Assembly (NCBI RefSeq): GCF_035688975.1 | Contig: NZ_DASSMH010000051.1 | Span: 5,126 to 69,125 of the forward strand | DNA from: CALMNV01 sp035688975 | Lineage (GTDB): Bacteria > Actinomycetota > Actinomycetes > Actinomycetales > Dermatophilaceae | Reading direction: 5' to 3' | Length of the DNA: 64,000 nt | Part shown: piece by piece, positions 8,366-16,858 of the stretch | How the letters are laid out: each line of letters opens with the position of its first letter | Position numbering within the stretch: position 1 is the first letter of the stretch | Notes under the pieces: model-generated | The model's input: only the letters and a program-made list of their open reading frames with translations | Database searches by the model: none | Told to the model about the DNA's origin: nothing | Position numbers and translations under genes: made by a program

Positions 8366-10432
8366 GTGCACAGCCGATGGACCCGTCGGCCGGCCCGTCG
8401 GACAGCCCGTCGACCGGCACGGCGACCCGCGCGTCGACGGGCCCGCCGCGGGGGAGCGCCGTGGCTCGTGCTCGCGCTGCTCGTCTCCCTCTTCGCCCTC
8501 CTCGTCGGACGGCTGGGCCAGGTCCAGCTCGTGCAGGGCCCGACTCTCACCGAGGCGGCCCGCACGGTCAACACCCGGGCCGTCACCGAGCACGCCCTGC
8601 GCGGCAGGATCCTCGACCGGGCGGGCAGGCCGCTCGCCGCCAACACCTTCACGACGAGCGTCACCGTGCAGCGCGCCACCCTGCTCGACGCGGCTGACGG
8701 CGGCCGGGCCCTCGTCAGCCGCGTCGCCGCCGCCCTCCACCTGCCCGTCGAGCAGCTCTGGGGCAAGACGACGCTCTGCGGCACCGCCGGTGCGCCGCGG
8801 GCGCCGGCCTGCTGGGGCGGCTCGCCCTACGTCCCCGTGCCGATCGCGACGGGCGTCGACCCCCGCGCCGCGCTGACGCTGCTCGAGCAGCCCGAGAAGT
8901 ATCCCGGCGTCGGCGTCGTGGCCGAGCCGGCGCGCACCTACCCCGGCCCGGACGGCGCGGGCGCGGCCCACCTGCTCGGCTACGTGACGCGCGCGAACGC
9001 CGAGGAGGTGGGCAGCGGCGCAGGTCGCGTCGACGCCGAGGACGTCGTGGGCCGCGGCGGCCTCGAGGAGCAGTACGACGCCGTGCTGCGTGGCGTCAAC
9101 GGGCGGACCGTCGTGTCCGTCGACCCCCGCGGCGTCGTGCGCGACACGGTCTCGCGCACCGCGTCCGTGCCCGGCCGGGACGTCGTGACCCACCTCGACG
9201 CGCGTCTGCAGGCCAGCACGGAGACGGCGCTGCGGCAGGCGGTCGAGCGGGCCCGGGCGGCGGGCCAGCGGGCCGACTCCGGCGCCGCGGTGGTCCTGGA
9301 CGTCACGAGCGGGGCGGTCGTCGCCGCGGCGAGCTACCCGGCATACGACCCCAACGTCTTCACCGGCGGCATCTCGGCGGCCGACTTCGCGCACCTGACC
9401 GACGCCGGCGCCGGCACGCCGCTGCGTTCGCGCCTCACCGCCGAGACGTTCCCACCGGCCTCGACGTTCAAGGTCGTCTCCGTGCCGGCCGCGGTCAACG
9501 CCGGCGCCTCCCTCGACGGCCGGTACGACTGCAGCCCGACCTTCCGGGTCGGGAGCCAGCTCTTCCACAACTTCGAGTCGCGTGGTTACGGCCTGATCGA
9601 CCTGCACCAGACCCTGGTCGTCTCGTGCGACACCGTCTTCTACCGCCTCGCGTATGCCGCCTGGCTGGGCCAGGGCGGCCTGGCCGCCGGCCCGTCGACG
9701 CCCGACCCCTTCGTCGACATGGCGCGCGCCTTCGGCCTCGGGCGCCGCACCGGCGTCGACCTGCCGGGCGAGGCAGCGGGGCGGATCCCGGACCGGGCCT
9801 GGAAGCGGGCGACATGGGAGGCGACCAGGGCCAGCACGTGCGCCCGCGCCAGGTCCGGCTATCCCGAGGTCGCGCGGACCGACCCGGCCCGGGCCCGCTA
9901 CCTCACGGCCCTCGCCGCGGAGAACTGCACCACCGGCTTCCAGTACCGCGCCGGCGACGCGGTGAACCTGTCCATCGGACAGGGGGACCTCGCCGTCACC
10001 CCGCTGCAGCTCGCCGGCGTGTATGCCGCCATCGCCAACGGGGGGACGCTCTGGCAGCCGCAGGTCGCCGCCGGCTACCGCGACCGGGCCGGTGCGACGC
10101 AGGCCATCGCACCCCGACGGACCGGCACCGTGCCGCTGCGTGCGGATGTGCTGGGCTACGTCCGGGCCGCCCTGGCCGACGTGCCGCGCGTGGGCGGCTC
10201 GGCGCACTCGGCGTTCGCCGGCTTCCCCCTGGACCGCTACCCCGTCGCCGGCAAGACCGGCACGGGCGAGGTCTTCGGCAGGCAGGCGACGGCGTGGTTC
10301 GCGGCATACGGGCCGACGACGAGGCCTCGGTATGCCGTCGTCGCCGTGGTGAGCCAGGGCGGCTCGGGCTCGAAGGTGGCGGCCCCCGCCGTGCGTGGCA
10401 TCTTCGATGCCATCCTGAGGCTTGGACTCTGA
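8366..10432 (+). CDS. mrdA: Class B penicillin-binding protein 2 (elongation transpeptidase)
   Basis: Cross-links peptidoglycan during elongation. 688 residues. The cytoplasmic tail is very rich in Arg, Ala and Pro (residues 1-31), followed by one membrane helix, WLVLALLVSLFALLVGRL, a dimerisation domain, and the transpeptidase domain. Its catalytic motifs are STFK at residue 366, SCD at 420 and KTGTGE at 630. The GTG start at 8366 lies four bases after mreD. The basic tail is encoded by imperfect 12-base repeats. rodA usually follows mrdA in this cluster; here a FUSC-type gene follows, so the partner glycosyltransferase must be elsewhere. Confidence 0.94.
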   Translation: MHSRWTRRPARRTARRPARRPARRRARRGGAPWLVLALLVSLFALLVGRLGQVQLVQGPTLTEAARTVNTRAVTEHALRGRILDRAGRPLAANTFTTSVTVQRATLLDAADGGRALVSRVAAALHLPVEQLWGKTTLCGTAGAPRAPACWGGSPYVPVPIATGVDPRAALTLLEQPEKYPGVGVVAEPARTYPGPDGAGAAHLLGYVTRANAEEVGSGAGRVDAEDVVGRGGLEEQYDAVLRGVNGRTVVSVDPRGVVRDTVSRTASVPGRDVVTHLDARLQASTETALRQAVERARAAGQRADSGAAVVLDVTSGAVVAAASYPAYDPNVFTGGISAADFAHLTDAGAGTPLRSRLTAETFPPASTFKVVSVPAAVNAGASLDGRYDCSPTFRVGSQLFHNFESRGYGLIDLHQTLVVSCDTVFYRLAYAAWLGQGGLAAGPSTPDPFVDMARAFGLGRRTGVDLPGEAAGRIPDRAWKRATWEATRASTCARARSGYPEVARTDPARARYLTALAAENCTTGFQYRAGDAVNLSIGQGDLAVTPLQLAGVYAAIANGGTLWQPQVAAGYRDRAGATQAIAPRRTGTVPLRADVLGYVRAALADVPRVGGSAHSAFAGFPLDRYPVAGKTGTGEVFGRQATAWFAAYGPTTRPRYAVVAVVSQGGSGSKVAAPAVRGIFDAILRLGL

Positions 10433-10444
10433 CGGGAGCGGGAC

Positions 10445-11578
10445 GTGAGCGAACGGACGGGGAGCGAGGCCGGGGTGGCCGAGGCGCTCGACCGGGCCTG
10501 GGACCGCAGCCGCGACTCGGTGGCGACGCGGCTGCGACGCGTGCGGACCAACGCCTTCCTCATCGTGCAGAGCGCGGTGTCCGCGGGCCTGGCGTGGTGG
10601 TTCGCGACCACCGTCGTGGGTCACCAGGCGCCGTTCTTTGCCCCCATCGTCGCCGTCGTGTGCCTCGGCATGTCCTACGGTCAGCGGCTGCGGCGGGTCT
10701 TCGAGGTGGCCATCGGGGTGGCGGTGGGCGTCTTCACGGCGGACCTGTTCGTCCACGTCGTCGGGACCGGCCCGTGGCAGGTGACGACGGTCGTGCTGGC
10801 GTCCATGGCGCTCGCTCAGCTGCTCGACGCCGGCCGGATCCTCGTCACGCAGGCGGCGGTCCAGAGCATCGTCGTCACGACCCTCGTCGCGAGCCCCGGA
10901 CAGGCCTTCACCCGATGGACCGACGCGCTCATCGGCGGCGGGGTGGCGCTCGTCGCGGCGACCATCGTCCCGCAGGCACCGCTGCGACGTCCGCGTGTGG
11001 TCGCGTCGCAGGCGGTGCGCACGATCGGCGAGCTGCTGCGCCGGGCGGCGGCGAGCGCCCGGGACGGTGACGTGGAGGCCGCCGCGGCCGTGCTCGCCTC
11101 GGCCCGTGCCACCGACTCCCTCCTGCGGGACCTGCGCACGGCCGCGGACGAGGGGCTGTCCGTCATCGCGAGCTCGCCCTTCTCGCGGTCCCACGCGCCC
11201 GGGGTGCGCAAGATGGTCGACCTCGTGGAGCCGCTCGACCGGGCCATGCGCAGCACCCGGGTGCTCGTGCGCCGGATCACCGTCGCGGTCGGACGGGGTG
11301 AGCGGCTCCCCGCCGGCTACCCCGAGCTGCTGGAGCGGCTCGCCGAGGCCACCGACGTCATCGGGCGCGCCCTTGCCGAGAACGCGTCGCCCGAGGTGGC
11401 GCGCGCCGGGGTGCTGCGGGTGGCCACGGCCACCGGCGCGGTCCCGCGCACGGCAAGCCTGGCCACGGAGACGGTGCTCGCGCAGATCCGGTCGGTCGTG
11501 GTCGACCTGCTGCGCCTCACCGGGATGGACGTCGACGACGCCATCGCGGCCCTGCCGCAGGAGCGCCCTCGCGACTGA
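10445..11578 (+). CDS. FUSC/aromatic acid exporter family membrane protein
   Basis: 377 residues. The N-terminal half has about six hydrophobic segments (for example ILVTQAAVQSIVVTTLV) with the family feature ATTVVGHQAPFFAPIVAV near residue 51, where a membrane pair faces a conserved proline motif. The C-terminal half is soluble and helical. Related proteins (FUSC, ArAE) are linked to export of aromatic acids; the substrate here is unknown. It begins with GTG 12 bases after mrdA and may be cotranscribed with it. Confidence 0.82.
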   Translation: MSERTGSEAGVAEALDRAWDRSRDSVATRLRRVRTNAFLIVQSAVSAGLAWWFATTVVGHQAPFFAPIVAVVCLGMSYGQRLRRVFEVAIGVAVGVFTADLFVHVVGTGPWQVTTVVLASMALAQLLDAGRILVTQAAVQSIVVTTLVASPGQAFTRWTDALIGGGVALVAATIVPQAPLRRPRVVASQAVRTIGELLRRAAASARDGDVEAAAAVLASARATDSLLRDLRTAADEGLSVIASSPFSRSHAPGVRKMVDLVEPLDRAMRSTRVLVRRITVAVGRGERLPAGYPELLERLAEATDVIGRALAENASPEVARAGVLRVATATGAVPRTASLATETVLAQIRSVVVDLLRLTGMDVDDAIAALPQERPRD

Positions 11579-11598
11579 CGGGCGGGCGCTCCTGCCCG
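11579..11598. terminator. Short hairpin between convergent genes
   Basis: An eight-base-pair GC-rich stem (one G-U pair) with a CGCT loop lies directly after the exporter stop codon and just before the end of the opposing symporter gene. No T-run follows, as is common in actinobacteria. Confidence 0.45.
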
Positions 11599-11606
11599 GA
11601 TCGGGG

Positions 11607-13277
11607 TCAGGCTGACGGGGTCGTCTCGTGCGGCATGGCCGGCAGCTTCTGCACGCGGGGGTCGCCCTCGTCGGCGAAGTAGTCGGCGGGGATCGTCTCG
11701 TCCACGCCCTCGTCGGCCTTCAGGGCTCGCAGCACGAGCGTCGCGACGGCAGCGACGACGACGTTGATCACGAAGGCCGTCACCGCGATGTAGCCGAGGT
11801 CGCCGATGCCGGGGATGGCTGAGAGCGAGCCGCCGAAGGGCGCCTTGGTGACCGGGTTGACGACGTTGTAGGCCGACACCGTGCCGTAGACCATGCCGAC
11901 AGCCCAGCCGAGCAGCAGGCCCCACCGGTGGAACCAGCGCGTGTAGAGGTAGAAGACGACCGACGGGAAGGTCTGCAGGATCCAGATGCCGCCGAGGAGC
12001 TGGAAGTTGATGGCGTTCTGCTTGTCCAGGGTGAGCACGAACAGCAGCGCGAACGCCTTGACGACCAGGGAGGTCACCTTGGAGACCTGGGCCTCCTGCT
12101 CCATTGTGGCGTCGGGCTTGAGCCAGGCCCGGTAGATGTTGCGGGTGAAGGTGTTCGCCGCCGCGATGGACATGATGGCGGCCGGCACGAGGGCACCGAT
12201 GGCGATGGCCGCGAAGGCAACGCCCGCGAACCACGACGGGAAGAAGTCCTCGAACAGCTGCGGGACGACGAGCTGCGGGTTGGCCTTGCCGTCGAGCCCG
12301 ACCGGCTTGGTGCCGGCGGCGATGGCGACCCAGCCGAGCAGCGCCAGCAGGCCGAGGAGGAAGGAGTATGCCGGCAGGATCGAGGCGTTCTTGCGGATCG
12401 TGTTGCGGCTCTTGGCCGACAGCGTCGCGGTGATGGAGTGCGGGTACATGAACAGCGCCATGGCGGAGCCCAGCGCGAGGGTCGCGTAGGCCCAGTACTG
12501 CCCGGAACCGGGGATGAACACGCCAGCCGGCTTGTTCGTCGCCGGGTTGACCTTCTGCATCTTGCCCTGGGCGGCGTCGAAGACGTGCGACCACCCGCCG
12601 ACCTTCGAAGGCAGGTAGACCACCGCCACGAGGATGACCAGGTAGATGAGGATGTCCTTGACGAAGGCGATGATGGCCGGCGCGCGCAGGCCTGAGGTGT
12701 AGGTGTAGAGCGCGAGGACGAGGAAGGCGATGAAGAGCGGCGCGTCCTTGGCCAGCCAGTTGCCGCCGCCACCGATACCCACGACCTCGAGGACGGCCTG
12801 GATGCCGATGAGCTGCAGCGCGATGTAGGGCATGGTCGCGAGGAAGCCGGTCACGGCCACGGCGAGGGACAGCCCGCGCGAGCCGGAACGGCCGTTGACG
12901 AAGTCGGCGGGCGTGACGTAGCCATGCCGGTGCGAGACCGACCACAGGCGCGACATGAAGATGAAGATGATCGGATAGAGCACGATGGTGTAGGGCACGG
13001 CGAAGAAGCCGCTGACCGCACCGGCCGAGAACATGGCGGCTGGCACCGCGACGAACGTGTAGGCCGTGTAGAGGTCGCCGCCGAGCAGGAACCACGTCAC
13101 CCACGTGCCGAAGGACCGGCCGCCGAGGCCCCACTCCTCGAGGCTCTCCATGCTCGCCGGTCGCCGCCAGCGGGCGGCCCAGAACCCAGCCGCCGCCACG
13201 ACCACGAAGAAGAAGATGAGAACGACGAGGGCGATGCCGTTGACGCCCGTGTTGGTCTCGGCCACGAGGCTACTCAT
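11607..13277 (-). CDS. mctP: Sodium:solute symporter, monocarboxylate permease type
   Basis: 556 residues with 13 or so hydrophobic segments and the SSS-family signature region around FVAVPAAMFSAGAVSGFFAVPY (near residue 76). Closest by eye to MctP-type permeases that take up lactate, pyruvate, acetate and similar acids, including the paired small DUF3311 membrane protein encoded just upstream. The ATG overlaps the stop of that small gene as ATGA, so the pair is translated together. Exact substrate is not certain. Confidence 0.85.
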   Translation of the reverse strand: MSSLVAETNTGVNGIALVVLIFFFVVVAAAGFWAARWRRPASMESLEEWGLGGRSFGTWVTWFLLGGDLYTAYTFVAVPAAMFSAGAVSGFFAVPYTIVLYPIIFIFMSRLWSVSHRHGYVTPADFVNGRSGSRGLSLAVAVTGFLATMPYIALQLIGIQAVLEVVGIGGGGNWLAKDAPLFIAFLVLALYTYTSGLRAPAIIAFVKDILIYLVILVAVVYLPSKVGGWSHVFDAAQGKMQKVNPATNKPAGVFIPGSGQYWAYATLALGSAMALFMYPHSITATLSAKSRNTIRKNASILPAYSFLLGLLALLGWVAIAAGTKPVGLDGKANPQLVVPQLFEDFFPSWFAGVAFAAIAIGALVPAAIMSIAAANTFTRNIYRAWLKPDATMEQEAQVSKVTSLVVKAFALLFVLTLDKQNAINFQLLGGIWILQTFPSVVFYLYTRWFHRWGLLLGWAVGMVYGTVSAYNVVNPVTKAPFGGSLSAIPGIGDLGYIAVTAFVINVVVAAVATLVLRALKADEGVDETIPADYFADEGDPRVQKLPAMPHETTPSA

Positions 13278-13567
13278 CGGTTCTCCCGGTCGTTGTCGAG
13301 GAACTCGGTGCCCTCTGGGTTCATCGGCCGGTGCGGCCGGGCCTTGAGGACGATCCGGTAGGCGGTGTAGGTCAGCGCGGAGCAGAGCGCCACCCAGACG
13401 AACTGGTACCAGATGAAGAACGGGAACCCCAGCACCCGCGGCTCGTCCTTGGCGTAGGTGCCGACGAGGAGCAGGGCGACGATGGGAATGGCGAGGAGGA
13501 CCCCGGCAACCGCCAGGAGACCCTTGTTCGCCGGGGGTGCTTCATGATGCGGCGGAATGTCGCTCAT
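13274..13567 (-). CDS. DUF3311 small membrane protein
   Basis: 97 residues with two membrane helices (LLAVAGVLLAIPIVALLLVG near residue 17 and FFIWYQFVWVALCSALTYTAY near 49) and a charged C-terminus. DUF3311 proteins accompany SSS-family permeases and are thought to be accessory subunits. A strong ribosome binding site, AAGGAGG, lies six bases before the ATG and fixes the start; the much longer open frame upstream is a shadow of lpdA. Confidence 0.9.
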   Translation of the reverse strand: MSDIPPHHEAPPANKGLLAVAGVLLAIPIVALLLVGTYAKDEPRVLGFPFFIWYQFVWVALCSALTYTAYRIVLKARPHRPMNPEGTEFLDNDRENR

Positions 13568-13690
13568 GCTGACCTCCTTCGGCCGGGCCGACGGACTGCC
13601 AGCCTCCGGCGCTGAAACATACTCTCCTCGGGGCGCCCTGTGTGCGGCGCCACACCGACGACGCCGCCGGGCGCTGCGTGCTCGCCCCGC

Positions 13691-13696
13691 TAGGGT
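13691..13696 (+). promoter_or_regulatory. Putative lpdA -10 box, leaderless start
   Basis: TAGGGT lies six bases before the lpdA ATG with no Shine-Dalgarno sequence between them, which suggests a leaderless transcript. Confidence 0.5.
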
Positions 13697-13702
13697 GTCG
13701 CC

Positions 13703-15100
13703 ATGGCTGATTTCGATGTGGTGGTGCTCGGTGCCGGTCCCGGTGGCTACGTCGCGGCGATCCGTGCCGCCCAGCTCGGCAAGCGGGTGGCGGTCGTTGA
13801 GAAGAAGTACTGGGGCGGCGTCTGCCTCAACGTGGGCTGCATCCCGAGCAAGGCGCTGCTGCGCAACGCCGAGATCGCCCACATCATCACCCATGAGAAG
13901 AAGACCTTCGGGATCGAGGGCGACGCCACGATGTCGTTCGGCCCGACGCATGCGCGCAGCCGCGCCGTCGCCGACGCCAGTGCCAAGGGTGTGCACTACC
14001 TCATGCGCAAGAACAAGATCGAGGAGGTCGACGGCTGGGGCACCATCACGGGGCCCACGTCGATCGACGTCGCCCTCAACGACGGCTCCACGCGGTCGCT
14101 GACCTGCGACAACCTGATCATCGCCACGGGCGCCACGACCCGCCTCGTGCCCGGCACGTCGCTCTCTCAGCGCGTGGTCACCTACGAGGAGCAGATCCTC
14201 AGCGACGAGCTGCCCGAGTCGGTCGTCATCGCCGGATCCGGGGCCATCGGCGTCGAGTTCGCCTATGTCATGAAGAACTTCGGCGTCGACGTCACCATCG
14301 TCGAGTTCCTCGACCGGATGGTGCCGACCGAGGACGTCGACGTGTCCAAGGAGCTGCTCAAGCAGTACAAGAAGCTCGGCGTCAAGGTCCTGCTGTCGAC
14401 GAAGGTGGAGTCCATCGACGACTCGGGCGACAAGGTCAAGGTCACCGTGAGCCCCGCCGCAGGCGGCAGCCAGCAGGTGCTCGAGACCGACAAGGTGCTC
14501 CAGGCGATCGGCTTCGCCCCGCGCGTCGACGGCTACGGGCTCGAGTCGCTCGGGGTGACCATGACTCCCCGTGGCGCGATCGACGTCGACGCCCGTGGGC
14601 GCACGAGCGTCCCCGGGGTCTACGCCATCGGCGACGTCACCGGCAAGCTCATGCTTGCCCACACGGCAGAGGCCATGGGCGTCGTGGCGGCCGAGACCAT
14701 CGCCGACGCGGAGACGATGGAGATCAACTTCGACATGATCCCGCGCGCCACCTTCTGCCAGCCGCAGATCGCCTCGTTCGGCTACAGCGAGGAGCAGGCC
14801 AAGGAGAAGGGCTACGACGTCAAGACGGCGAGTTTCCCCTTCTCCGCCAACGGCAAGGCCCGTGGCATGGCCGAGGGCGTCGGCTTCGTCAAGATCGTCG
14901 CCGATGCGGCCCACAATGAGCTCCTCGGGGCGCACCTCATCGGTCCGGAGGTGACCGAGCTGCTGCCCGCCTTGACGCTCGCCCAGCAGTGGGACCTGAC
15001 CGCGGACGAGGTGGCCCGCAACGTGTTCGCCCACCCCACCCTGAGCGAGGCCATGAAGGAAGCCATCGAGGGCATCGCCGGCCACATGATCAACCTCTGA
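13703..15100 (+). CDS. lpdA: Dihydrolipoyl dehydrogenase
   Basis: E3 flavoenzyme that reoxidises lipoyl groups of 2-oxoacid dehydrogenase complexes with NAD. 465 residues: FAD motif VVLGAGPGGYVAAI at residue 6, redox disulfide GGVCLNVGCIPSK at 37-49, NAD-binding GSGAIGVEFA near 178, FAD motif YAIGDVTG near 308 and the C-terminal dimer/active-site HAHPTLSE-type motif as FAHPTLSEAM near 444. It stands alone, divergent from the symporter pair. Its last 16 bases, including the stop codon, are duplicated directly downstream. Confidence 0.97.
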   Translation: MADFDVVVLGAGPGGYVAAIRAAQLGKRVAVVEKKYWGGVCLNVGCIPSKALLRNAEIAHIITHEKKTFGIEGDATMSFGPTHARSRAVADASAKGVHYLMRKNKIEEVDGWGTITGPTSIDVALNDGSTRSLTCDNLIIATGATTRLVPGTSLSQRVVTYEEQILSDELPESVVIAGSGAIGVEFAYVMKNFGVDVTIVEFLDRMVPTEDVDVSKELLKQYKKLGVKVLLSTKVESIDDSGDKVKVTVSPAAGGSQQVLETDKVLQAIGFAPRVDGYGLESLGVTMTPRGAIDVDARGRTSVPGVYAIGDVTGKLMLAHTAEAMGVVAAETIADAETMEINFDMIPRATFCQPQIASFGYSEEQAKEKGYDVKTASFPFSANGKARGMAEGVGFVKIVADAAHNELLGAHLIGPEVTELLPALTLAQQWDLTADEVARNVFAHPTLSEAMKEAIEGIAGHMINL

Positions 15101-15116
15101 CATGACCAACCTCTGA
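15085..15116. repeat. 16-bp tandem duplication covering the lpdA stop
   Basis: CATGATCAACCTCTGA, the last codons and stop of lpdA, is followed at once by CATGACCAACCTCTGA. One base differs. Confidence 0.9.
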
Positions 15117-15142
15117 GCAGCCCGCTGGCGGAAAGCACACTC

Positions 15143-15204
15143 CCCTGCCGCTCACCACGCCACTGCTGCCTCAGCGGGAGCAGTGGCGTAGTGAGCGGGC
15201 AGGG
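15143..15204. terminator. Long inverted repeat after lpdA
   Basis: Two arms of about 26 bases (beginning CCCTGCCGCTCAC and ending GTGAGCGGGCAGGG) pair around a short loop, with small bulges. It lies 43 bases after the lpdA stop and before the XRE gene. There is no T-run. It is likely a terminator or a stabilising 3' structure. Confidence 0.6.
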
Positions 15205-15316
15205 TGGGTCTGCCCGCGTAGCCGGGCCCACGGGCCGGCAGCAGGGGCGGTGTCGGCGCCGGGTGCCAGTCTCGGGTGCAGGACGACGACGGGTCGCCCA
15301 CGAGGAAGGACATCTC

Positions 15317-16258
15317 ATGGGGTACAGCACGAGCTGCGAGGCCGGCGCGTACATCGCGCGCGCACGACGCGTGGCGGACCTCAGCCAGCGTGAGCTCGCC
15401 CAGCGGTTGGGGGTTGCGCCCTCGACGGTCGCGCGGCTCGAGAACGGCCAGCGCCGCGCGTCAGCGGAGCTGCTGGACGCCATCCTGGCGCTCGCGGGGC
15501 TTCGGGTGGCCGTCCTCGACGGCGCCGGGCGTGAGGTGCCGCCCTTCCCAGCGGACGCGGTGCGCGACAACGCCGGCCGACGCTTTCCGGCTCACCTTGA
15601 CGTGCGGCCACCTGACGACGTGCCACGGCACCGCGCCTGGTACCCGCGCTACGACCGGCTGCCGGCCAAAGCGTGGTATCACCTAAGGTCGGAGCGCGAC
15701 CGGCGCCGGGGCGCTCGGGGGCCTGAGGAGCGCCTCGTTCCGGCGCTGCCTGACCATCCGACGACCGAGCAGCTGCACCAGCGCCGGCGCGAGCGGATGT
15801 ATGGCCGCACGCGGTGGTGGAGCGCAGTCGAGGAGCGTCGGCGCCGCGCTGGAGGGGACGCCGCGCTTCGCCGCGCAGAAGGAGACACCGTCGTGCGTAC
15901 AGAGGAGCAGGACTGTGCCCTTCCTCTCCGGAGACGACGAACGCCCCCGCCGGTGGGGCGGGGGCGTCCGGTGCCGCACGGTGCGACGCCGCTGTCGACC
16001 CGAGGCTGGTCGGGGTGGACCCGTCAGTACCAGTGCTTGCGGCCGCCGATCGCGCGACCCGTCGCGCCGAGCACCGCAAGGACGGCGCCCACGACGAGGA
16101 GGATGACCCCGATGGTCGTGAGGATGCTGATCTTGGCGATGAGACCGACGATCAGGAGGATGAGTCCGAGAACGATCATGGTGCTGATCCACTCCTTCTG
16201 GTTGGGAACTCCCCGGGGGATTCGCAAGGTATCGCTAAATGGCGCCCTGCAACAGTAG
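15317..16258 (+). CDS. XRE-family helix-turn-helix regulator, 3' end uncertain
   Basis: Begins with ATG at 15317 preceded by AAGGA at good spacing. Residues 11-66 form a clear Cro/CI-type helix-turn-helix (DLSQRELAQRLGVAPSTVAR). The next part, to about residue 175, looks like normal coding sequence with Trp- and Arg-rich motifs such as HRAWYPRYDRL. Beyond about base 15850 the frame is open but composition is unlike a protein, it crosses a strong hairpin at 15941-15967 and runs antisense through the DUF6131 gene, so the true protein may end near 180 residues with the native stop lost by a frameshift. Target genes are unknown. Confidence 0.7.
   Translation: MGYSTSCEAGAYIARARRVADLSQRELAQRLGVAPSTVARLENGQRRASAELLDAILALAGLRVAVLDGAGREVPPFPADAVRDNAGRRFPAHLDVRPPDDVPRHRAWYPRYDRLPAKAWYHLRSERDRRRGARGPEERLVPALPDHPTTEQLHQRRRERMYGRTRWWSAVEERRRRAGGDAALRRAEGDTVVRTEEQDCALPLRRRRTPPPVGRGRPVPHGATPLSTRGWSGWTRQYQCLRPPIARPVAPSTARTAPTTRRMTPMVVRMLILAMRPTIRRMSPRTIMVLIHSFWLGTPRGIRKVSLNGALQQ
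15941..15967. terminator. GC-rich hairpin terminator
   Basis: Perfect 11-bp stem ACGCCCCCGCC / GGCGGGGGCGT with a five-base loop. It is 57 bases past the end of the minus-strand DUF6131 gene and can also serve the plus-strand regulator. Confidence 0.65.
16024..16179 (-). CDS. DUF6131 family small membrane protein
   Basis: 51 residues, almost entirely two hydrophobic helices (MIVLGLILLIVGLIAKI and ILLVVGAVLAVLG) ending in the family's GRAIGGRKHWY tail. Such proteins are widespread in actinobacteria and of unknown function. AAGGAG lies about 12 bases before the ATG, a little far but usable. The gene is antisense to the doubtful 3' part of the XRE gene. Confidence 0.85.
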   Translation of the reverse strand: MIVLGLILLIVGLIAKISILTTIGVILLVVGAVLAVLGATGRAIGGRKHWY

Positions 16259-16328
16259 GTGCCGTTGTGGCGTGTGTGAAACCGCCCGAACGGCTCGATT
16301 AGGGCGGGCCCGCCGCCGCTGTTAGTCT

Positions 16329-16384
16329 GGTCCGTGCCGTGTGACCGGCCGCGGACCGAGAGCGCCCAGGTGGACATGCCCTGG
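16329..16384 (+). promoter_or_regulatory. Candidate structured rpsO leader
   Basis: Two small hairpins precede rpsO: GGTCCG/CGGACC at 16329-16357 and CCAGG/CCTGG at 16366-16384. S15 represses its own translation in many bacteria by binding its leader, so this may be such an element. No conserved S15 leader consensus was recognised. Confidence 0.3.
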
Positions 16385-16422
16385 TGCACCGCGCAACGAC
16401 AAGAACAAGGAGCTGGATGCCC

Positions 16423-16692
16423 ATGCCTTTGGAGTCTGACGTCAAGAAGCAGATCATGACCGAGTACGCCACGACCGAGGGCGACACCGGCTCCCCCGAG
16501 GTGCAGATCTCGATGCTCACGCAGCGCATCAAGGACCTCACCGAGCACTCCCGCACGCATAAGCACGACCACCACAGCCGGCGCGGCCTGCTCCTGCTGG
16601 TCGGCCGCCGCAAGCGGATGCTTCGCTACCTCGAGGCCACCGACATCGAGCGTTACCGCTCCCTGATCAAGCGCCTCGGCCTGCGCCGATGA
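16423..16692 (+). CDS. rpsO: 30S ribosomal protein S15
   Basis: Binds 16S rRNA and helps form the central domain of the small subunit. 89 residues, the standard length, with HKHDHHSRRGLLLLVGRRKR near residue 43 and IERYRSLIKRLGLRR at the C-terminus. The start at 16423 gives the usual length; an in-frame ATG at 16417 is two codons upstream. AAGGAG at 16407-16412 serves either. Followed by a strong terminator and then pnp, the usual rpsO-pnp order. Confidence 0.97.
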   Translation: MPLESDVKKQIMTEYATTEGDTGSPEVQISMLTQRIKDLTEHSRTHKHDHHSRRGLLLLVGRRKRMLRYLEATDIERYRSLIKRLGLRR

Positions 16693-16698
16693 GCTGAG

Positions 16699-16744
16699 CG
16701 ACGAAAGGCGGTCACCGCGTCCCCGCGGAGACCGCCTTTCGTCG
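16699..16744 (+). terminator. rpsO terminator
   Basis: A perfect 15-bp stem CGACGAAAGGCGGTC / GACCGCCTTTCGTCG starts six bases after the rpsO stop, with a further small CCGCG/CGCGG hairpin inside the loop. The A-rich and T-rich arms also allow RNase III cleavage, as known for rpsO-pnp of other bacteria. Confidence 0.85.
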
Positions 16745-16752
16745 TAGGTGCC

Positions 16753-16791
16753 GCCCGCGACGCGGGCAGCCGCCGGGCCATGAGGCCCGGC
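16753..16791 (+). promoter_or_regulatory. Paired hairpins in the pnp leader
   Basis: GCCCG/CGGGC (16753-16767) and the perfect GCCGGGCC-ATGA-GGCCCGGC (16772-16791) sit about 70-100 bases before pnp. In E. coli and Streptomyces pnp expression is controlled by RNase III cleavage of leader hairpins, so these are candidates for that role. Confidence 0.4.
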
Positions 16792-16858
16792 TCGAAGGAC
16801 GCCACGCACACAACGACGATGTGCGAGGGAACATGAGAAAAAGAAAGCGAGGGCCCAC

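Noticed and set aside
8303..11194. Minus-strand open frame of over 900 codons opposite mrdA
   Set aside because: Shadow of mrdA and the FUSC gene; no recognisable domain and Arg/Gly-rich throughout.
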